Source: Gamarada debralockiae (taxonomy: Eukaryota > Ascomycota > Leotiomycetes > Helotiales > Hyphodiscaceae). Taken from it: DNA of 64,000 bases. The position numbers and the translations under genes are program-made. Positions 56,957 through 64,000 of this stretch are shown in pieces (the first letter of the stretch is position 1; each line of letters begins with the position of its first letter). The notes below the pieces were generated by a model, which was given only the letters and a program-made list of their open reading frames with translations, had not been told where the DNA came from and made no database searches. The stretch spans positions 1 to 64,000 of the forward strand of contig NXFV01001562.1 in NCBI GenBank assembly GCA_002803225.1, in the 5' to 3' direction.

Positions 56957-57240
56957 CCCCATCCCAGTGGCGATAGAGCTACCTGGCTTTGGAAGCATCA
57001 CGAATAGCGTCGTGGCAAACACATCAGTCCACCTCCTTTTAGTCATTCAATGCCACGTTGTGTGCTTGTGACTAGAAATGTCACTGACAGCTTCTAGTCC
57101 CCATCCCAGTGGCGATAGAGCTACCTGGCTTCGGAAGCATCACGAATAGCGTCGTGGCAAACACATCAGTCCACCTCCTTTTAGTCATTCAATGCCACGT
57201 TGTCTGCTTGTGACTAGAAATGTCACTGACAGCTTCTAGT
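56957..57240. repeat. 142-bp perfect-period tandem duplication
   Basis: 56957-57098 and 57099-57240 are the same sequence except for two substitutions (T/C near 56993/57135; G/C near 57062/57204). It begins 18 bases after the stop codon of the sugar transporter, so both copies may lie in its 3' UTR. A recent slippage or unequal-exchange event. Confidence 0.9.
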
Positions 57241-57529
57241 ACCCAACGCCTCAGCTTAGGCTGTAGTTCTGCTCCCCGATCTGCGAGACTCTAAAGAGTA
57301 AGGCGACTCATAGCAGTGCTATTGTTGGGGACGGCAGTGTGGGTGCCTGGACTTCGAGCAGTGTGTGGAGGCTGCTGGACGAGGTTGACACGAGGTGAAG
57401 TCATGCACGCAGCTGAGAGAGGAGTATTCGGGGATGCCAAAACGCCATTATCAAGTGCTAAATAAGATGTACAGGAAGTCATGAGACCTCCAGCTCAGCC
57501 CTCTTCCATGTAGGAATAGAAAGTTAATT
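57241..57529. other. Intergenic
   Basis: No supported feature. Confidence 0.35.
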
Positions 57530-57850
57530 CTACCCAAGATGTTGTCTTAAAGTGAAACAGGTTGAATATATTTCAAGGTACTCACGAGGCTGAAGCTGAA
57601 ATAACATCTTTGACCCGAACTCTGTCAACGCTCTCCTTGGCAATCGAATCCTCCCATTGCGCGTCAATCTCAACCAGTGAAATAAAACTCCATAAAAATT
57701 CTCCCAGCTAATAAAATTTGCAAATAGCTCTTTCCATATGCAGTAAATTTTATATGGGACTTCCGGTTGTTCGGCATAGGAGTCGGCTAAGAACGGAGAC
57801 AAAGAAAATTGCTCTGGTTGGTTTAATGGTTTTGACGCCATTGTCGTCAT
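57530..57850 (-). CDS. Hypothetical small protein
   Basis: A 106-residue frame on the minus strand (SLSPFLADSYAEQPEVPYKI, then FGVLFHW-like aromatic stretch) without a recognisable domain. A GTGAG donor inside FQLQPR could lead to further exons. It may equally be chance. No homologue comes to mind. Confidence 0.2.
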   Translation of the reverse strand: MTTMASKPLNQPEQFSLSPFLADSYAEQPEVPYKIYCIWKELFANFISWENFYGVLFHWLRLTRNGRIRLPRRALTEFGSKMLFQLQPREYLEIYSTCFTLRQHLG

Positions 57851-58292
57851 GAATTTTCTGCTGTGGAGATGGCCAAAGCTTTCATCGAGTCCTCAATTTT
57901 CATCTGATATCACAGCTTTTATACATTCACATCAATCTCAAACTATCTATTCCTTTCTAATCAAGAAACGCTTCTAAATCCAGCCCGCGCCGCACAACTG
58001 TCAAGATTGACAGCGGGGTTCGCTCAGGATTCGTTCGTTCCAGTTTCATCGTTGGGCTAGCAACGAAGCTACCCTGTAATTCGCTGCATCCTGCTGAGTA
58101 ACTTAATAATTAACCTAAATCCGCTCCGCGGTGACATTGTTTTTCATAAGCCGCGCCTGGTGGGGCGCCAACCAAACATCTGAATAAAAGACGACCTCAT
58201 ATCCCCAAATCCCTGCTGTTGTCTATTTCGCCATTTCTTCTTATTCTTTTCTCAATTGATTGAATTTTGGAACAGGAATTGAAGCCGCCAAG
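57851..58292. other. Intergenic, promoter of DHA1 transporter
   Basis: Promoter and 5' UTR of the following gene. Nothing else supported. Confidence 0.35.
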
Positions 58293-60416
58293 ATGAACGA
58301 AGCAGATCTTGAGATGGAGAGGAATGAGCGCGATGCATCTCCAGAGCGCTTCATCAACATGCCTCCAGGTCGCCCTAGCCATGAAATCGAACGGATAATG
58401 ACGGCGTCAACAACCTCGAGCTCTTCCTCAGAAGGATCTGCCATGCGGAGGGAGAGGATGATGAGTAGAGCGTCCACGCAACGCGATCTCGAACGACACC
58501 CTACAGTCCTAAGCAGAATCCAGACGGCGAAGAGTCAACATACTGGCACAGTTGGGAGGAGCTTGACGGGGAAGAGCAGAGAGTCAAAGCGACCATTACC
58601 TGAGATGGGGCTAGGGAAACCATATCCACCTCCTTTGCCGGCGCAGGAAGAATATGTGGTCGAGTTCGATGGCCCTGATGATCCTTTGCATGCGCAGAAT
58701 TGGCCAATGAAGAAGAAGTAGGTTCTTTGCTTGCAAATATATTAGATAAGGGATGAAAGCTAATTTTGACGTTCAGGGTTCTCACGGCTGTTATGTTGGG
58801 TTTTACTACACTCGTATCGGCTTTTACTTCCTCTATTTTCTCGACGGCTACGAGGGTTGTTGCTGCGCAATATCATGTCTCGACGGAAGTGGGCTTACTG
58901 GGCCTGTCGTTCTACGTCCTGGGGTTCGCTCTTGGTCCTCTTTTCTGGGCTCCGCTCAGTGAACTACGAGGACGACGACTGCCGATTGTCATAGCCATGT
59001 TTGGGTTCTCGATATTCCAGGTTGCAGTCGCTGCGGCGAAGGATCTGCAGACTATATTGCTATGCAGACTCTGGGGAGGTATTTTCGGAGCATGTCCTCT
59101 GGCTGTTGTGGCAGCTGTTTTCTCGGATATGTTTGACAACAGAACTCGTGGACTGGCTATTACCGTCTTCTCCATGACTGTTTTCACTGGACCTCTACTG
59201 GCGCCATTTATAGGAGGATTCATTGTGGAGAGTTATTTGGGTTGGAGATGGACTGAATGGTAAGCCCACCTCAAAATTGACACAAGCGTTTGCTTAATAA
59301 AGTTAAATAGGCTCGTCGCAATCATGGGCTTCACAGCCTTCCTCCTCGACCTCTTCTTCCTGGAAGAAACCTACCCACCCGTAATCCTCATCTCCAAAGC
59401 TGCTGAGCTGCGCCGCAGAACCAAGAACTGGGGCATTCACGCCAAGCAAGATGAAATCGAAATCGACTTCCAAGAACTCATCACTAAGAATTTTTCGCGT
59501 CCAATGCGTCTACTTGTTACCGAACCCATCGTTCTCTTGCTCTCGATCTATATGGCTTTCATCTACGGCCTTTTATACCTTTTCTTGACCGCATATCCTA
59601 TTGTGTTCCAGCAAATTCATGGCTTCAATGGTGGTGTTGGTGGATTGCCGTATTTTGGCATGATTATTGGCATGTTGTGCGCTGGAGTCTACATTGTTCT
59701 TACGCAGCCAAGTTACAACAGGAAACTTGCTGCTAACAACGGTATCCCTGTGCCAGAATGGCGTTTGCCACCGGTGGTACGTATCCTTCTATCTCAAATT
59801 CCTATTTCCAGCTTCATTACGAGTTGTGGTTCTTGATTGTCACCTGAGACACCCGTCTACGGGGTGAATTCTGTCCCATAACACGTCAATTTTCTCGGAG
59901 CTACTCACCTTTCATCCATGCGAATGCTAAATCCTATTTTAGATCCTAGGCGGAATGTCCTTCGCATGCGGCCTCTTCTGGTTCGGCTGGTCCGGCTACA
60001 AAGCCGACATCCACTGGATCGTGCCCACCCTCTCCGGTCTGCTAACCGGATTCGGCCTCCTATCCATCTTCCTCCAATCCCTCAACTACCTCGTAGACGC
60101 CTATCTCATATTCGCCGCCTCCGCCATCGCTGCCAACACCTTCTTACGATCATTAGCAGGAGCTGGCTTCCCCTTATTCGCACAATACATGTTCAAAGCT
60201 CTTGGGGTGAATTGGGCGGGTACCTTGCTGGGATGTGTAGCGTTGTGTTTGGTGCCTATCCCGGTATGCTTCTATATCTATGGCGAGAAAATTAGGAGGA
60301 AGAGTGCTTTTGCGCCAACGAGACCGTTGCCAAGCGAGGAGGAGGCTGAGGAACCAGCTATGGTTGCGGACCCGGAGAAGACGGAGAGTAGGGTTACTGG
60401 TGACGATGCTGTATAA
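58293..60416 (+). CDS. MFS drug/polyamine:H+ antiporter (DHA1)
   Basis: Four exons, 58293-58717, 58777-59259, 59311-59776 and 59943-60416; 615 aa. A long cytoplasmic Ser/Arg-rich N-terminus (~130 residues) ends in the DHA1 signature [13 protein letters not shown] and is followed by twelve helices. Motif A reads [12 protein letters not shown] and the antiporter motif C reads [12 protein letters not shown]. It resembles the yeast Tpo1/Flr1 group, plasma-membrane exporters of polyamines, drugs or metabolites. The long N-terminus with many Ser and Arg is a likely phosphorylation region. As the last of the co-oriented genes it could export the product of a neighbouring pathway. Confidence 0.9.
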
Positions 60417-61696
60417 AGTTTGAGGGGGGAGGAGGATTTGGGATATTATGTTTAATTTTGAGAGGTTTTGCTTCATATGGGTGGTTGATACTTTGGCGTT
60501 GATGGTGAAAAGCTAGGGGGTTGAATTGGCTCCATATGTGGTCAGTCCTTGTTTATGTACTTGTATAGTTTGATACCAAAGTTGTTTATAATAATTTATA
60601 GAAAGAGCGTTACTACAGTCCCCATCTCGGGATTCCAAATTTTGTTTTATGACTAAATCCTTTTAATTTCCAACATATATCAACTCCTCTCATACTTCAA
60701 AAATTCCAACATGACCCCACTTATAGGGATTCATTCTCTCCATTAGCATTAAAGAGATACGCAGACGATGTTCCAGATAGTTGGAAGGGACTGCGAAGGA
60801 CTAGTCATTTTTCTGCGCAAGAATTGGCTTCTGATCACACTTGCGCAAGCCAACTTGTGTGGTTGCCGCGTTCCATTCCCCGATCTTCTTCGTCTCAGGC
60901 GCACTATTCCTTGATCATTTCGAATGTCGCTCTCGTTGAGGTGATTGTTCTTAGGAGAGTTGGCCTCAAACTGCGCCTTGTAGCTGACTCCATCAAAAAA
61001 GTCCGAGTGTGCTTTCCACTGTCAAGGCTTTCAGCCTAGCAGAGTACTTCGGTATTGGCATCCAGAGTGATTATGGCACACGCATGAGCCTCACTGTGTG
61101 CTTGAGGACTGGTGTTAACGGTTAAAGCTCCAAAATTCTTGCTTGGTTTATATCATGGTCACTTGTCGTTGGTCATAGAGCTGCTTGGCAAGGTTCTGAT
61201 ACGCCTTGGTGGCGTCTTCGTAGGTAATGAAGTCGTGCTTCGATTCTCCTCAATAATCCTAGCATAGCTGCTGGGATGATTGAGATGAAGCGCCCACGTC
61301 CCGGGCCGCTGGGGAATTCTCCAACTCTTGAGAAGAAGCTGATAGGAATTCATTTCCCTCTGAGTGAAGATATAAAAAAGCCCGCTCTCTCTCGACTTGG
61401 CCATGCTGGCCAACTTACGAGCGTGTGGACAGCAGAAAAAGAATACAGGATCTCGTCTTTGCTGAAAAGAGATCATGGCATCTTCCGACTTTCTGTAAAC
61501 ATTTTTTCTGCTGTGGCCGCATTCCGTTTCTTCTCCCTTCCCGGTCACTTCAGGGCATCTCAATCTTCATTACCATCCCAAATATATTTCCATTACTGAT
61601 TATTTCATCATTCTTTCATTCTTTTATTTCTATATTTCCCCATTCCTTCGAGAGCAAACACATACAATCCTCAACCACACCATCTCCCCTGCAATC

Positions 61697-62305
61697 ACAA
61701 CTCCTTACGCTCAGCGCACTTACTCGATCGCACTCCCTAAGTACTAAATATCTCCTATCAACGTCTTGCTTTGCTCCCATTCCCCTCTCCCCTCTCTTTT
61801 ATGTCGACACAAACTCCAACATCTCCACCACCACCGAAATGTTCCTCAACACGACAGCCCCGTTCCCTCACAAGAAACAAACAGCCCTGCCATCTCAAGT
61901 TCTGGTGTAGTTTACGCGTTACCAACTTGTGGCGGTGAAGATAGCGAAGTGAATACTTTTGGGGAACGTCATTAGACCAAGTCTCACACTGCGGAAACAC
62001 CCCTCCGGGATGCGACTGACATCGAAGGCGTAACGTTGATTTCCTCGCTGAATTTATACTGCGCTTTTGCAGGGTCGAGCATCGTGACTCACTCTACCCC
62101 ACTTGATCTGCCCCTTGAGGCTCAGTGACCTTTTGGTTCTTGGTGGCTTAGTTCGAAACTTGGGATTCATCGAATATGAAGTTTATGGAATTGATGCTCA
62201 GATCCTCAGCAAACCCATTCGACTGTCTCCGCTACAACCATAACTCCTCAAGCTCAGCCCATACTCTGTACCACTCTCTAAGTACTAGATATTTCCCTCC
62301 CAACG
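61697..62305. repeat. Diverged direct duplication (two ~65-bp copies)
   Basis: 61697-61763 and 62239-62305 align over their length, sharing CTAAGTACTA and TCAACG/CCAACG ends, with about a quarter of bases changed (by eye). Neither copy codes for anything recognisable. Confidence 0.6.
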
Positions 62306-62550
62306 GAGGTTTTAGGTGCATATTCAGCAGTCCGTCATTAAACCGCCACAGGAAAATCTCTACTGGAACAGACCAGAGCTTTCTTAACTCGATTCCGTTT
62401 TGAAAATCCAATACCAATTAAAACGGAATACATTCCACCTTCCCAGAAACTACTTAAATCCCCTCTTAATTGTCAGACACGTTTTCTTTTGACCATTTTC
62501 CCTACTACACTAACATCTCATACCTCGAGGCCTCAAGCTTCGCGAATCGG

Positions 62551-63312
62551 GGATGACCTGGAAGTGGAAGTAGGAAGTGCCTCAACTGAGTTGGAGTCTA
62601 TGCCAAACAATTCCATCTTGCATGTATGCTTCATTGCTCTCCTTCAACAGTGTGATACCAGTCCATTGTGTTGACCGACTTTCAACATTGTGAGCAGAAG
62701 GTTTTAGTTCTTCAACTGTTTGTGATCAGTGCCTTCTTGAAAATCAGGATCTCCGCATCACCATTTTGGAAGGCCGGAAAATGTCAACAGGACTGAATTT
62801 CATATGGCTGTCTCGATTCCAAACCTATCTTCTGCTAGGGCTCTTCGTCGTCTCAAGAACTTTAGGTCGCTTCATACATTTGTCCCTGATCTTCCATTAC
62901 TGAGAGCTGCAGCAAAATCCTTCACTTCATCAGAAATGCCGTTGAATTTGCATTTTAGTATTCAACTCCAGCACTCGTAGAGGTCTTAATTCCGTATCTC
63001 AGAAAGTAATAAAAGACCCCTTCTCTCCCTCCTTCCCCCGTTCTACCATCTTCACCAAAATGTTATCTTCTAATATCGGGCAGAATCAACTCCAGAACTC
63101 TTGCCCACATTGAATCGTAGCACATTACTCTCAAACACAAATATCTGATTAATTGCTCTATTCTTCATCTCGATACTACCGGTGATCATCAATGTCTCGA
63201 ATTATTATTGTGGGCAATTGTATCATTGTCGAGTCCTTTTGTCGCGGTTGTTTCTCATCTCTCAAGAACTCGCATTTGAGTGGAAGTAGAAAGTGTCTTG
63301 ACTGAACTTGAG
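62551..63312. repeat. Second diverged direct duplication (two ~40-bp copies)
   Basis: 62551-62596 and about 63270-63312 share the order GTGGAAGTAG, AAGTG, ACTGA, TTGAG/TTGGAG. Together with the previous pair this suggests that the block 61.7-62.6 kb was once copied to 62.2-63.3 kb and has since decayed. Confidence 0.45.
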
Positions 63313-63859
63313 GCCGCTCACAATAAGGACTAGCACATATTGGCTTTCTTGATCTCTCAGCGAAGCTAAATTAGTTCCGAAGGAGACCTCGTGCTGATTT
63401 TTGTGATTTGGTTTTTGGTAATTTCCGTTGCCGAAGGGCGGAAGGACTCGCAGAGCCGGCTAGTGCGAGTTCCTCAAATTCCAAAGCTCTCCCTTGGTCG
63501 CGGCTTTCCCAGTGTCAAGAAAACTTGAGAACCCCCTTTCCCTCTCTTTTACCCTATTTACTGTTATTAGAGCGTCCTATCAGGCTTTTTCGTCTCATCA
63601 GGACTGCTGATAGCTTTCCAACTCAACTACGCAAGAACCAAAGCACAAGATTTGAAGGAATGGCCCCTGCTAAAAAGTATGTAAGACTCTCCTTCGTTCC
63701 CCTGTCCCCGTCTTTGAATCAGAGCTATCTACTCACCATATGGCCTCCTTTGGGAGCTATGGTAGGAATCTTTGAGAGCGGAGAGGTTGAAATAATTTAT
63801 TAATCAAACAGACTTGTAGAGGCTTCTCATTTTAAACGGGAAATCATACATCCATTCAA

Positions 63860-64000
63860 TCACCCAAACACAGCTTCCCCATTCGCACAAGTCACGGATC
63901 CAGTAACCCATCTCGAGCCTTCTTCGCACAGAAAAGCCATAATCTGCGCAATGTCATCCACGGTTGCTACCCGAGGCTCTGCTGGGGTTTGCGCGATGTA
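63860..64000 (-). CDS. Short-chain dehydrogenase/reductase, C-terminus (partial)
   Basis: Truncated by the window edge; 46 residues and the stop are present. The frame reads VDDIAQIMAFLCEEGSRWVT then GSVTCANGEAVFG, the typical C-terminal end of classical SDRs (DIA, then LxSxxSRxxTG and a Gly-rich end). An NAD(P)-dependent oxidoreductase is expected; the substrate cannot be told. Cofactor and catalytic motifs would lie beyond 64000. Confidence 0.8.
   Translation of the reverse strand, partial: YIAQTPAEPRVATVDDIAQIMAFLCEEGSRWVTGSVTCANGEAVFG

Larger units (their letters stand above)
60417..63859. other. 3.4-kb gene-poor region
   Basis: No frame here looks conserved. The short ATG frame at 63661 (MAPAKKY) followed by GTATGT looks like a first exon, but no matching second exon was found. 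Diverged internal duplicates are listed separately. Numerous pyrimidine tracts resemble promoter DNA. Confidence 0.5.

Noticed and set aside
63661..63681. Possible first exon (MAPAKK) with GTATGT donor
   Set aside because: No second exon with a matching phase or conserved sequence was found before the window end.
1..64000. tRNA, rRNA genes or CRISPR arrays
   Set aside because: Both strands were read for clover-leaf arms, rRNA cores and regular repeat-spacer patterns; none was found. The 25-bp dyads have irregular spacing and are not CRISPR repeats.

Overview
The window is nuclear DNA of a filamentous ascomycete (Pezizomycotina). Genes carry short GT-AG introns of roughly 45-70 bases with CTAAC-like branch sites, and the gene content is fungal throughout: Mediator Med1, exportin-1, a Ppo-type fatty-acid dioxygenase, HET and 2EXR domains, and MFS transporters. 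Protein style and gene content suggest Leotiomycetes (inference only; no marker gene is present). Splice sites were placed by eye from reading frame, consensus and family alignment from memory.

Layout. 1-3.2 kb has no convincing gene. It holds an array of about 20 imperfect 25-bp inverted repeats (9-bp arm, 7-bp gap, 9-bp arm) upstream of Med1. 3.2-11.4 kb holds Med1 (+), exportin-1/CRM1 (-, ten exons) and a probable small GPI-anchored Ser/Thr-rich protein (-). 11.8-12.8 kb is a decayed RGS-protein gene. 13.3-20.2 kb holds a class II aldolase/adducin-family protein, a catalase with one apparent +1 frameshift, and alanine-glyoxylate aminotransferase, all on +. 20.8-28.7 kb is an AT-rich accessory island: a broken 2EXR gene, two further RGS fragments on -, and a large HET-domain/ankyrin-repeat protein whose last repeats are nearly identical. 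28.7-30 kb holds a conserved fungal multi-pass membrane protein.

32.4-60.4 kb is rich in lipid and small-molecule enzymes: peroxisomal acyl-CoA oxidase, a secreted carboxylesterase, a membrane lipase-like protein, a MAPEG protein, and then seven genes all on +. These are a Ppo-type fatty-acid oxygenase, an FAD monooxygenase, an Atg22-like transporter, an acyltransferase-3, an O-methyltransferase, an inositol-type sugar transporter and a DHA1 exporter. A decayed 2EXR gene and a MITE lie between the methyltransferase and the sugar transporter. A Ppo, a divergent MAPEG, tailoring enzymes and exporters together could be an oxylipin-type pathway without PKS or NRPS; this is inference from position and family only. 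60.4-63.9 kb holds no gene I can support but has diverged internal repeats. The window ends in the C-terminus of a short-chain dehydrogenase (-).

Most notable: the 25-bp dyad array; the possible oxylipin neighbourhood with an unusual Asn-to-Thr change in the Ppo isomerase domain; three RGS gene fragments bracketing a HET-ankyrin gene; and the catalase frameshift.
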